Under the pieces are notes generated by a model, which was given only the letters and a program-made list of their open reading frames with translations, made no database searches and was not told the origin of the DNA. This document shows, one piece after another, positions 35,109-45,328 of a stretch of DNA of 64,000 nucleotides; the stretch's first letter is position 1; every line of letters starts with the position of its first letter. The translations under genes were made by a program, and so were the position numbers. The stretch is from Sordariomycetes sp. S80-01Y (Eukaryota > Ascomycota > Sordariomycetes). The stretch is from assembly GCA_037042185.1 (NCBI GenBank), contig JAXQJY010000027.1:1922001-1986000 (forward strand). The letters run 5' to 3'.

Positions 35109-35739
35109 GCCCGGAAGCTAGTCCTAGTGTTGCTGACCGTAGGCTCGAATACCTCAGGTACTAGAAGTAGTACCATAGCTAAAACGGCCGGATAGTTGGC
35201 ACCGCAACAGCTCTCGAACGAGCGGGTCGACCACTTAAGCAACCTAGTATAGTACTGAGTGATCGTAATTAGACCCAGGGGTCACCTTTCGACTGTTCAC
35301 ATGTCTACGAGCAAGTTTTATTCCCTGCCCGGCGAAGGGGCCCATCAGCGTTATGTGATCATTAGTTGACCATCATGCTGGCTCTACTTTAAAGCATGTG
35401 GCTGATCTGGCCTCCCTGTCAACTCAGACAGGTTGGACATATATGGTAGGTATCTAGATTGGTGGTTCACTTAGACTATAAGCAAGGCTTTGAGATTCCA
35501 TGGGAGATGACCTCTCATGTTCGCAGTGATCAACCACCATTTCGGTATCCTTTCTGAAAATAGCAAGTGTAAACGTTTCGCGGCCGGGGTCGGCTTTGTA
35601 TTTGAGCAAGGAAACTTTCAGGCCTTGCGCGGGTTAGCATGAATTTGACGTGGCATTGTGTCGGTAGTGCTTCGACGAGGACGAAGGATCCGTGCAACTG
35701 GCGTGCCGATCTCCACCAGACGTCCACTTTCCCCTCCAT

Positions 35740-35752
35740 CCGCGTCGCGTCA
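35740..35752 (-). promoter_or_regulatory. Paired ACGCG (MCB-like) elements upstream of DUO1
   Basis: On the minus strand the sequence reads TGACGCGACGCGG, giving two ACGCG cores 6 bp apart, about 135 bp before the DUO1 start codon. This resembles MBF-type cell-cycle boxes. Binding is not shown. Confidence 0.35.
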
Positions 35753-35887
35753 AACTCGGTACCTTCAACGTCATTTGCTTACCAGATAATCCAAGACCGA
35801 GCCAACTCGCGTTGCTTCGCGATACCAGAACCAAGCATTGCAAGGGTTTTCTCCTAGCAACAGAACGGCCAGCAGACCTTGTACATC

Positions 35888-36682
35888 ATGGCAGACGACG
35901 AAGACACCACCGAGACCACTGATATTTGGGCATCACCCTCCAATACCACACCGGCAATCCGACCAAAGACCCCTCGAACACCCAAGACGCCCAAGACACC
36001 AACAGGCCCACAACAGGCCGAACGTACAGAGCCTGTAGATCCAGAAGCCGCATTGCGAAAGGAACTGGAAGGTGTGCGGCACATCAATGAATCTCTGGAG
36101 GGGGTCATTGCCAGCTTGGAGCGGGCCGGCGGGAACATGAATGTAAGTTGTTTGCGCCTGTGGAATCGGTATGGCAATCCGTTCTAACAATGCCAGACGG
36201 TCGGACAGACGGTGAACCATGCGTCAACACTCCTGAACACGTGGACGCGCATACTCTCTCAGACCGAGCACAACCAACGTCTCATTCTCCACCCAGGCTG
36301 GAGGGGCGCAACGGAAGATATGGCCGAGCAGGAAGCCGAAGCCTCGCGCAGGCAACAAGCTGCCGAGCGGAGAGCAGCTGAAGAAGCACAGCGAAGAGAA
36401 GAGCTCGCTCGACGGAGGGAGGAGGAGGCTGAGAGGCAGAGGCTTGGGGCTCCGGCCACCAGGACTAGGGCAACGAGGACAACGCGCGGTGCGCCGACGG
36501 TACGCGGGACGAGAGCAAGTGCTAGTCGCGCCCGGGCAAGCTCAATCGCTCGGGCAGGGCCTGGTGCGAATTCGAGCTACGCGAGTGATAATACCACGAG
36601 TACGGGGGCTAGTAGCCGCGCTGGATCACAGATCGGGAGAGGGCTTGGCTCCACGCGTGGACGTGGACGAGGCACGCGATGA
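35888..36682 (+). CDS. DUO1: DASH complex subunit Duo1
   Basis: Two exons, 35888-36142 and 36197-36682, with a 54-bp intron. The product is 246 aa. The N-terminus is acidic then Thr/Pro-rich, with a run of TPKTPKTPT-like repeats. The Duo1 core follows at about residues 54-110. It has EAALRKELEGVRHINESLEG, ASLERAGGNMN joined across the intron to TVGQTVNHASTLLNTW, then RILSQTEHNQRLIL, the family hallmark. A long charged coiled coil (AEQEAEASRRQQAAERRAA onward) leads to an Arg/Gly/Ser-rich tail ending RGRGRGTR. Duo1 is one of ten subunits of the DASH/Dam1 ring that couples kinetochores to microtubules. The gene converges with the RNase H2 subunit gene 79 bp away. Confidence 0.93.
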
Positions 36683-36761
36683 AGGCCAATCCCCGCGTCA
36701 ACTGTACATAGACCCAAGATACCCATGAGTGAACGTGTCATGACAATGTATTACCCCTTCG

Positions 36762-38030
36762 CTACTTCTTCTTAAAGAACGCACTCAACTTCATCATCCC
36801 ACTCGTGTTGACCTTCTTCAAATCCCTGACCCCCCTCGACTCACCAGCCTTGCGCTTCTTCTCCTCGTCCGCCTTCCTCCTCTTGGCCTCTCTAGCCTCA
36901 TCGTCGTCTTCGTCACGCATGTGTTTTCGGGAGTAGTCGCCCATTGATCTCGATGACACTGCTTCAGCGCGAAGCTTGGTGACTGCCGCGAGGTATTCGT
37001 CCAGGGGGCCGAAGTTGGTTTGGGCAAAGAGCTCTTCCTTGAGCCAAGCGGTTGTGGTTGGGGAGATGAGACGTTCGCATATCAATTCGAATGATACGCG
37101 GAGTTTTTGCAGAGTGATGATTTCCGGCGAGGCTGTCATGGCTTCGACGACCTCCGACCCCTCCTCGACAATAGATGTTGCTGCTGTCTCGGCGATTGCT
37201 GTTGTCGACTGTGAGTCGTTGCTTTCCGTCGGCGGGGTCGATGTGCCAGACTCGAAACTCTCATTCGGCGGCAAGTTCTCCTTCTCGAGGGCTTTTGGCT
37301 TGACGGAGCGCTTCTGATTCAGAACCGGTGCTTGAAGCGCCTTGGTGACGAACTGCTTCTCCAAACTCGAAGGGAAACTATCCCCTTCAGCCAGGATTTT
37401 CGCCTTCTGCAAACACGCCGAAACAAGTCTGGTCTTGTTCAACCGGTACATGCTCTCGTCGCCCGCTTCAACAGTATCGCAGACTGCGGCCATCCTCCTC
37501 TCCAGCAACGAGCGTGGTTTCTCTAGGCGTAGGATCTCGTTCAGGTGTGAATACTCCTCCGGCAACTTATCAAAATAGTCTTCACTTGTCAGAAACAGAC
37601 TCTTCTGTTCCTCGCCCGCTCGCCCAACAGTGCTTCCCACCAACGCTGGGATCACTAAGAATAACGGATCCATAGCCGTTGCGACAAACATGTCCGGGCT
37701 GGAAGCGACCTGCGCCTCCCTCCCTCTACCGTCTCTCGCGAGAGTTTCAAGCATCCAGCTTCGGGTATCATCTTTTGGCGCGGTAAACTTTGTGAATTCG
37801 TAGAACCCTGTTTCGGGACAGACGAGGTAGCGCGAGGGTTTGCCATGTCGTGGATGTGGGAGGGTGTAGATCCTGGCCTCCTTGCTCGCGGCTTTCGGGA
37901 GGATGAATACTTTCGGTGGCGAGGAGGTGCATGGCGGTAATGTGATCTTTGATGATGAAGAGGATTTGGTGGTGGACTGGGTATCGGGAGAGTCGCTCGC
38001 GGCGGGTTTAGAGGCGCGTGTGCGCGGCAT
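36762..38030 (-). CDS. Ribonuclease H2 subunit B
   Basis: Single exon. I chose ATG 38030 (MPRTRASKPAA), giving 422 aa; an in-frame ATG 51 bp upstream would add 17 poorly conserved residues. The N-terminal triple-barrel region holds VFILPKAASKEARIYTLPHP and SRYLVCPETGFYEFTKFTAP. The helical region DPLFLVIPALV, SEDYFDKLPEE and LERRMAAVCDTVE is the conserved Rnh202/RNASEH2B core. The C-terminus is Lys/Arg-rich and ends KLSAFFKKK. With the preceding Met this reads M-x-x-L-x-x-F-F, a PIP-box-like motif for PCNA binding. RNase H2 removes ribonucleotides from genomic DNA; subunit B is structural. It is transcribed away from MCM10. Confidence 0.92.
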   Translation of the reverse strand: MPRTRASKPAASDSPDTQSTTKSSSSSKITLPPCTSSPPKVFILPKAASKEARIYTLPHPRHGKPSRYLVCPETGFYEFTKFTAPKDDTRSWMLETLARDGRGREAQVASSPDMFVATAMDPLFLVIPALVGSTVGRAGEEQKSLFLTSEDYFDKLPEEYSHLNEILRLEKPRSLLERRMAAVCDTVEAGDESMYRLNKTRLVSACLQKAKILAEGDSFPSSLEKQFVTKALQAPVLNQKRSVKPKALEKENLPPNESFESGTSTPPTESNDSQSTTAIAETAATSIVEEGSEVVEAMTASPEIITLQKLRVSFELICERLISPTTTAWLKEELFAQTNFGPLDEYLAAVTKLRAEAVSSRSMGDYSRKHMRDEDDDEAREAKRRKADEEKKRKAGESRGVRDLKKVNTSGMMKLSAFFKKK

Positions 38031-38508
38031 TGTGGTGGTTGGCTGCGATTGCGTCGAATTGGTTATTCCAATGGGATACAAAAAGTTGCTAATCGCGATA
38101 GCAGCTCAAATCCAAGATCCTAAAAGGTCAGTATTAAATTGTGGTCTTCGTATGTGAAGGGGAGTTGATATTCGCTTAGTGCTCCAGAGAGGAAGACGGC
38201 TGGACTCTGCAGACACGCGATTTCAGACGCGTAAAGCGCGTTGGGTTGGGTTTCAGACTTGGCAGCGGTTCAACCCCGACCGCCACTGACATCCACATCA
38301 CACTGTTGGCACAGAGGGAGCCTTGTCAGCCTTACAACCGGACTTCAAAATTCTTACCAGGATTCGTTTTCGATCGTCAGAGCCATATTTGGCGGTCCTT
38401 GATACTGCGACCGCCCCCGCCTTCCTGGACTGTGCCCAGGTTGGGACAGATCCTCTGGCCACACCCGACGACGACCTCGTGCGGTCTGCGTCATCGATCT
38501 AAGCGACA
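38031..38508. promoter_or_regulatory. Bidirectional promoter of RNase H2B and MCM10 with MCB boxes
   Basis: This 478-bp region separates two diverging DNA-replication genes. It carries ACGCGA at 38215-38220 and a perfect MluI cell-cycle box ACGCGT at 38227-38232, followed by AAAGCGCG. Spaced ACGCG cores are the usual binding sites of MBF/Res-type G1/S factors, so coordinated S-phase expression of both genes is likely. The motif is seen directly; the regulation is inferred. Confidence 0.55.
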
Positions 38509-40884
38509 ATGCCGCAAGGTAAGGCCGCTCAATGGCTTCTCGGACCGATTGCGACTCACGCTCCTACAGGACATGATAATCAATGGCCGCCCCAATCACC
38601 CCAACAAGCCCTGCTCTCATCTCCCAGCGGCCGCAAGAAATACCGAGAGATACTCTCCCGAACCTCGCCCTCGCCCTCCCCCCGAGCCTCGAGACGAGCA
38701 CCGCCGGGAGATGACTTAGAACTTGACGACGACGATGACGAAGAAACACTGCAGTTGAAGCTCCAGGAGTTGCAGGCTAGGCTTAGGTTGAAGAAGTTGC
38801 AGAAGGCAAAGGTGTCTTCGGCTTCCCCATCAGGGAACTCATCAGCCATAGCAAGTTCCAAAGCCTTGAATGACCAGATTGCGTCTCCGAGACGCGCAAG
38901 GGATGAGAATGTCAGGCCTGGTACAGAACCGAGCGTCCAGGTTCCTGCTTCGCCCGTGAAGCAAGGGCCGAAGATACTAGATCCAACATCACCGAGGCGG
39001 GTCCAGCTTGGCATTGACAAGGGCCTCAAAGCAAAGGACATCTCTTTGAAGCGCGCACCTCATATTAGGGCATCTACAGTACAACACGAGCCATTCCTGC
39101 GAACTTCACGCAACTCCGAAGCGCCTGCGTCAGGTGCGCCGCCAAATCGACCGTTGACATTCAGTGAGAGGCTGGCGCGGAAGCGAGAGGAAGAGACTGA
39201 GGCTGCCGAGAAACGAGCAAGGGCGGAGAAGGCTCGTTCGAAGGGATTTGGAATCGGCAAAGACGAGATGGAAGATTTCAAGAAGACTGGCGTAAGGATC
39301 TCCGAAGACAAGCTTGCTGCACCAGTATTCAGCCGAGAAGAGGTTCTCTCGAAAGACTTCGAAGGCGGGGCGTTGAAGCGCAGCAAAACGGCGCCGAGTG
39401 GTCGACTAGGTGGCTCGAATGGGGATAATGGAGGGTCAGCAAGCTTGCAAGATGGCGAGGGCTTCGAGCCTTTCTCGAGTATACATCTATCACGCCGGCA
39501 TCTGCCACAACGGACATTAGCACGAAATGTTGCCGGCAAGAAGATCATGACCATCAAAGATCTGCTCCGGGATGTCAAAGCCCCAGATTTCTCATTACCA
39601 GATGTCGAGCAAGACATAGTCGTCATGGGTATCGTGGCCAAAAAGTCAGAACCGCGAGCTCACAAGCCTGGTACAAACAAGAAGGGGGAGTCGAATGAGG
39701 ACCGGGGCAAATACATGGTTATGAGTGTCTGCGACTTGGAGTACGAGGTCGATCTGTTCCTCTTCAACACTGGCTTCGAGCGGTTCTGGAAGCTCACAGA
39801 AGCAACAGTCGTGGCTATCCTCAACCCGAATGTTATGCCGCCACCAGCCGGGCGGCAGGATACCGGGCGATTTAGTCTTGTCATCAACTCGGACGAGGAC
39901 ACAATTATCGAGATCGGAAACGCTCGAGACCTGGGATACTGCAAGTCCATCAAGAAGGATGGCAGTACATGCAACACCTGGATCAACAAAAAGCGAACCG
40001 AATTCTGCGAATTTCACACCAACGAGGCGCTTCGGAAAACCCGGGGCCAAAGAGTAGAGATTGCGTCAAGTGCCGGCTCTGCAGGATTCGCCTTTGGCTC
40101 AAACTCCCAGAGAAACCAAAAGGGGTCCAAGTGGCTTCCGCCTGAGGAGTACTTCGCCAAGAAAGGCAAACCCTCCGGATCCACTGATGATTACTGGAAG
40201 CAGAAGAATCACGACAATCATTACGACTGGGAGGCGAAGACGAAATGGTACATATCCAAGTCGATGAGTTCGTCTGACTTGATCGACGGCAAAGGCTTTG
40301 CAGACACAAAGCAGAGAGAGGAGCTACTGAGGAAGAAGCTGGCCAAGGAAGAACAGGAGCGCGAGATTGCTAGAAAGCTCGGCAGCACGGGCAGCGCCGC
40401 CGGAAAGGAGTACATGAAGCGTGCTGGATCCAAGAATGGCAAGCACTTGGGCTCGAGCACCAATTCGAGTCAAGCCACAGGCGCAGACCCAAGCGACGCT
40501 CTCGCCGAACGTGAGGCCCGCCACCAAGCGGCCCTCAAATCTTTGGACCTCTCAAGTCGAGACCGCCAGATTCATCTTGGGTCTATTAAGCGTAAGCGGC
40601 CCGATAGCTCAAACGCGGGCTCGACCATCGGCAAGTCTAGTTCAAGTACCGCGTTTGGCTGGGGTGGCGGATTAAGGGACAAACTCGCACGCATGCGTGA
40701 GGGCGAGAAGCTTCGCAACGAAACTGAGGCGGAGACACAGCCTCCTGTGCGGAAGAAGACTCGCTTTGTGACGGAGAAGGGCATACGTGAAGCGGGCAGG
40801 GAGAGCTTGGGTGCAGAGCTGAACGAGAAAATGGTCACCCTCGACGATGATGATGACGACGACGAACTTGTTATTGTGAAGTAG
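38509..40884 (+). CDS. MCM10: DNA replication initiation factor Mcm10
   Basis: Likely two exons, 38509-38518 and 38570-40884, giving 774 aa. The 51-bp first intron (GTAAGG to CTACAG) is a multiple of three and has no stop, so the unspliced frame (791 aa) is also open. I prefer splicing because MPQG then runs into HDNQWPPQSPQQALL. The N-terminus contains a coiled segment (LQLKLQELQARLRLKKLQ). The central OB-fold starts near residue 350 (DIVVMGIVAKKS; YEVDLFLFNTGFERFW). A CCCH zinc finger follows at C461-x9-C471-x11-C483-x2-H486 (spliced numbering). The C-terminal part holds WLPPEEYFAKK and a basic region. The last residues are acidic (DDDDDDDELVIVK). Mcm10 activates the CMG helicase and binds DNA polymerase alpha. 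Confidence 0.93.
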   Translation: MPQGKAAQWLLGPIATHAPTGHDNQWPPQSPQQALLSSPSGRKKYREILSRTSPSPSPRASRRAPPGDDLELDDDDDEETLQLKLQELQARLRLKKLQKAKVSSASPSGNSSAIASSKALNDQIASPRRARDENVRPGTEPSVQVPASPVKQGPKILDPTSPRRVQLGIDKGLKAKDISLKRAPHIRASTVQHEPFLRTSRNSEAPASGAPPNRPLTFSERLARKREEETEAAEKRARAEKARSKGFGIGKDEMEDFKKTGVRISEDKLAAPVFSREEVLSKDFEGGALKRSKTAPSGRLGGSNGDNGGSASLQDGEGFEPFSSIHLSRRHLPQRTLARNVAGKKIMTIKDLLRDVKAPDFSLPDVEQDIVVMGIVAKKSEPRAHKPGTNKKGESNEDRGKYMVMSVCDLEYEVDLFLFNTGFERFWKLTEATVVAILNPNVMPPPAGRQDTGRFSLVINSDEDTIIEIGNARDLGYCKSIKKDGSTCNTWINKKRTEFCEFHTNEALRKTRGQRVEIASSAGSAGFAFGSNSQRNQKGSKWLPPEEYFAKKGKPSGSTDDYWKQKNHDNHYDWEAKTKWYISKSMSSSDLIDGKGFADTKQREELLRKKLAKEEQEREIARKLGSTGSAAGKEYMKRAGSKNGKHLGSSTNSSQATGADPSDALAEREARHQAALKSLDLSSRDRQIHLGSIKRKRPDSSNAGSTIGKSSSSTAFGWGGGLRDKLARMREGEKLRNETEAETQPPVRKKTRFVTEKGIREAGRESLGAELNEKMVTLDDDDDDDELVIVK

Positions 40885-43159
40885 CACTGGGATATTGACA
40901 TTGGGCATTGTGCATTCGGCATAGGCGTTGAACATGATCACGGCCAGCTGGCCTTCATTCCGTCCCACTTGCTCCTCTGAAGTGCATCAAAACCTCTGAC
41001 CACAACAGAAAAGGGGGAGGGGTGTGTGTACTGGTCGGTCAAGCCGCGACCGGACCCGACATACCATCTTGACACGAAGTTGGCGTGGAACTAGACTCCA
41101 GCCGGGAGACCATGCAGCAAAGTCGCTGCGCTCTTCCCGGACCGCGTCATGGTTACATGGCATACCGTCTAAACGGTTGCAATCATGACTCACCAAACCT
41201 GGGGAAATGCTGGGGTCAGGCCAGCGCCAAGGCCTTTCAAGCAAGACATGCTGCAGGTCTCGAAGTCGCGAACTGGCACTTCCTTGGCAGACACGATGGA
41301 TTTCGAGCTGATGGCCCTCCCTCCCGTGTCGGTTCACAGATTTCGAGAGGTCTAAAGGCGTTGTTTGCTACGCCTGGTCGGCTTCATGCGGCATAAGGTG
41401 GCTAAAGGGAAGCGAGCCTGGCAGGAGTGGCTAAAAGAAGCGATCTTCCAAGCCACTGATGAAGGGGGCGCGTTGTCCGAGGTCGCACTGCAGTGGGCAG
41501 CATCGTTTTGACTAATGGTCAATATTCTCGGAGGGTGTCTATTGGCTAAGCTGCAAAGCTGGAAACGAGTGGTAATGTCCAATGTCCAAGTAGGCGCGGC
41601 TTCGAACAGAGGGAGGGGGGCGGGTCACGATGCTGAGGATTGCCTTCTCCAGAATCATGGCTCTGAGGCGCAGTTGTTCCATCAATCATAAAGCAGGGCT
41701 CCCGCTTTGACAAAAGCTGGAATGTCTGTCCCCGGTGCAGGTCAGCCCAACAGCAAGGTGGTGTGCTCCAACACTCGCTTGCGTAGCAAGCTGCATCTTG
41801 GGGTGCATGATGATGGCGCGGCTGGGGCGATGAGGGGAAGTCGAGCGTTGTTGGAGAAGGCCAGTCCGTGCGCAGCACTGTCCTCACATGGCCAGCACCA
41901 TGATGCGACGTTGGGGTGCAGATTGCGAAGATCTTTCGGTCCTTGGCCGGCTGGCAGCTGGTGGGCGAGTAGGTAGCGTAGGTCTGAGCAACTCCGGGAA
42001 GTGCTGGACAAGCCCAACAGAAGATTCCGCCTCACATCGCTTAAGTTCTCGAATTCGAAGCATGATCCAGTGATTGGCATCCAAACCTGTTTCTATTGTT
42101 AGAGGTGCAGCCAATTAAGTCGGCTAAGGCCCGTTCGCGTCGTTCTGGGAGCAGGGACACGCAACTTGGTCACGACAGTCCGAGTCGGCTCGGACCAGTG
42201 AGAACGTGTGGTCCTGTGCTTGAAAGCCCGCCGTAAGCGCAGCAGGAGGTGTAATCAGAGATCGATACCCATTCCGCTGGGATATTCCGCAATGACATGC
42301 CGGGTCACGGCGCGGAAGTGGACTGTGGGGGTTACATTGACCGCCTACTCCAAAGCTAGGTACATTGACGGCTCGGAATCGGGACATGCAGAAAGATTTT
42401 CCTCTCCTCAGGTGAAGATTGGATCATCCGTAGAGGAGTGCCGCCGCGTGGCCTCGGTTGGATTCACGTCACTGCGGCGTAACACGGAAACTTTCGTCCG
42501 CCAATGTCTGCCTGTCCAAACCAGTTGGAAACCGCAGTTCCAGGCCAATCTGTCGGACCTGAGCCAAGCCTTTGCGTGCGCCAACCCAGACAGTGCCTCC
42601 TACAGTGAGAATGGCCCAGCGTTTATCGGAACAGAGCCCAGCGAGCCAAGAAGAACGTCAGGGGGGAGATTGTCAGTGATCTGGTGCCTGGCGGCGGCGA
42701 TGAACAGCGTTGAACGTGACCCCCACGTTTCGCGACGAGATTGTCAAGCATTTGCTAGAGGGACCCCGACCATGATGCGCGTCAACTGTTCGTCTGCCCT
42801 GGCACCTGGCCAGTCGCGTGACGCGGATGAGCCAAGCGAGCCTCCAGCTTTTCTTCTGCCTTGGACGGTCAGTCTACGGTGTTTCAGAAGTCACTTACAC
42901 TGTAAGACTCCAAGAAGTCACGACTGTCGACAGAAGGTTCAATCAAAGAAGGGAGTCAATTTCACGATATTTTACAGGGACTCAATTCCTCAATCCGACG
43001 ACCCCAGCGTTCGAAGCTCAGTTTCACACCTTAGGCCATCCCTATCAAGCCCCTTAAGCCTTTGGTATTAGTACCGCATGTGGCCGGTCGGGCGTACATC
43101 CTTAGGCCCACTATACGAGTACCTCATCTCAAGGGTAGACGCCTTGGTGCCCCCTCCCA
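40885..43159. other. 2.3-kb convergent gap with no supported gene
   Basis: Unusually long for a tail-to-tail gap, since only 3' ends face it. A 287-codon frame on the plus strand (42208-43071) has no recognisable domain, is rich in Arg, Ser and Cys, and looks like chance. A second plus-strand frame at 42818-43057 contains a hydrophobic start but is not recognisable either. No RNA gene was seen. Confidence 0.4.
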
Positions 43160-45328
43160 TCAGGAGCTGAGCTTCTCACCCGAATCGGCCTTCTCGTGGG
43201 AAGTAGATGTGTCCTCTCCGCTCAGCAGAGCAGTGAGGCCAACCTGTCTCTCGATGTTCTCCTTGCGTGTCACATCAGCCGCGGAGAGGCCGGCCGTGCC
43301 GAAGAGCTCATCCATCTCCTCGAGGGTCCTACCCTTGGTCTCCGGGACGCAGAAGTATACGTAGACGGAGCCGATGGTCGTCACCACTCCGAAGAAAATC
43401 TAGCCGGGTATTAGTGACGTTGACAGAGGCAGGGGCGCATGTGAAACGAAGTCCACATGTGCCCGCGCAAAGGGGGAAAACGTACAAATGCGCCGTATTG
43501 GCTGGATGCAAGGAAGGGCGATGTAGCCATTGCCACGCCAAACTGTGAAAGGCCTCGAGGTTAGCGAACGTTAGGGCTGAGAAGAGTCCGGGGCTACCCA
43601 CGTTGTTGAGCCAGTTGGACTGTCCACCGAGGCTGACACCCTTGGCCCTCATGCCCAGAGGGAACACCTCGCTGATAATGATCCAAGCTACGGGTCCCCA
43701 CGAAAATCCGAAACATATGGCGTAGATCCAGACGAAGACGACAGCTGCCCAGCCGGCACCTCGGTGGGCCTCCCAGTTATCGCTAAAGGAAGCTGTAATG
43801 GCGGCAACGATGAAGTGAGAACAGGCCATACCAATGCCACCAGCAATCAGGATGGTCTTACGACCGAAGTTGTCGACGAAGAGGACGGCGGGTATGGTGG
43901 CTAGGAACATGACGACACCGACGACACCTGTAGCGAGCAGGGAGGTGGTTGTCCCACCGAGACCCAAACCATTGAAGATGAACGGAGCGTAGTAAAGGAT
44001 CGCATTAACCTGATTTCCTTGTTAGCATGCTTACCCAAAGAGCCTACTGCATTATACGTACACCATTCCACTGTTGGAACACCATCGTCAAGATTGCGAC
44101 GACTGTGCGCCTTCGGAGAGCCCCGTCGGTGACAAGGGACATATAATCGTGGAACCCAATCATGAAGTTGCTCTTGAAGCTTCCGTCCTGGTATTGTGGG
44201 AACTTTTCGGCCAAGCGCATGCGTTCGAAGTCGCGCAGGGCCATGATCTCCAGGTACTCAATGCGGACCTTGATATCGTCTGTGGTGGTGCTGCGGAGAC
44301 GCGCCAAGGTCTCCAAACACTCTTGATCGCGGTTGCGGTTCATCAGGTGTCGGGGGCTTTGAGGCATGAAGGCCACCATTCCTATAGCTAGGATGGTCGA
44401 GGGCAACAGTTGAATGCAGATGGGAATCAACCAGGCGGCGTCGGACTGGCCCTCGCCCGTACCTCCGATGAAGTTGGTGCCATAGCCGATCCCTGGAACC
44501 CAAAGTCAACGACAGTTCCCGTGAACAGACATGAAGACGATGAAAGGAGCCGAGAAGAGCACTCACAGTAGGAAATCATGATACCAAAGGTGATGGCGAG
44601 CTGCTGAAGCGCCACGAGGGCTCCACGAACCTCAGGCGGAGCGAGCTCAGCGTTGTACCTTGTAAGTGTCAGTCGAAGCCAGCGACAACCCAAAGCTGCG
44701 AGGACTTACAAAGGAACCAACATGCTGAACGCACCGACGCCAATACCGGTGACGAAGCGGCCACCGAGCACGTAGTCCTTATCCATAGCACAGGCCTGGA
44801 CGATGACACCAACCGTGAAGATAGCGCACGCAATTACGACGGTTACGCGGCGTCCGACAGCATCGGCCAGGTATCCGTTGATCAAGGCGCCGATCCAGGC
44901 ACCGAGCTCGAGGATGGCCGTTAGCAAAGCCTGGCGCGTACCGGTGGTCCCGCTGTACCATGGCTCCATCTGCGATCAACCATCAGTAACTGACGCGGAG
45001 CAGCATCCACGAGTATGTTTGTTCTTACGCGGGACGTGAAGGAGTACATTGTCAGGATTTGACCGAACATTCCTTGATTATCTTCAGAAAGGGTCAGCAG
45101 AGATCTCGGGCAGCCCAGGTTCTATCCCCTCTTCTGCTTTCAACCCTTTCCTCCTTTCTCTTCTTCGCCGACCCGGAGGAACTTACATCCATACACAAAA
45201 CCGCCAAGGGCAGCGAATGTCGCGATAAGTGTGGTCTTGCCATTCTGAATGATACCCTTGACACCGGCTGGACCGGCGAACTGAGCTCGTCTGGCCGACA
45301 AGCCGGCTCCCGAGTCGACTGGAGACAT
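43160..45328 (-). CDS. MFS sugar transporter
   Basis: Eight exons: 45328-45187, 45081-45029, 44969-44710, 44658-44567, 44492-44062, 44009-43602, 43542-43486 and 43399-43160. The product is 560 aa, and every join preserves frame. Sugar-porter signatures are complete. GGFVYGYNQGMFGQIL lies in helix 1 and DAVGRR in loop 2-3. NAELAPPEVRGALVALQQ and PQSPRHLMNRNRDQE come next. FQQWNGVNAILYYAPFIF crosses a splice site. DNFGRKT and PETKGRTLEEMDELF follow. Twelve membrane helices are expected. The substrate cannot be assigned: the family includes hexose, pentose, quinate and sugar-acid carriers. The many introns contrast with the mostly one- or two-intron genes of the window. It diverges, across 4.5 kb, from an aldolase gene. 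Confidence 0.9.

Larger units (their letters stand above)
33988..35887. other. 1.9-kb divergent region, no gene seen
   Basis: Between the diverging CDK-site-rich gene and DUO1. The section 34.65-35.5 kb is AT-richer than the flanks, with no frame over about 70 codons and no recognised product. It contains a short tandem repeat (35073-35108). Just before DUO1, two overlapping ACGCG elements lie on the minus strand at 35740-35752. Confidence 0.45.

Noticed and set aside
42208-43071. 287-codon plus-strand frame in the MCM10/transporter gap
   Set aside because: No recognisable domain, Arg/Ser/Cys-rich, no splice-supported extension; most likely chance in GC-rich DNA.
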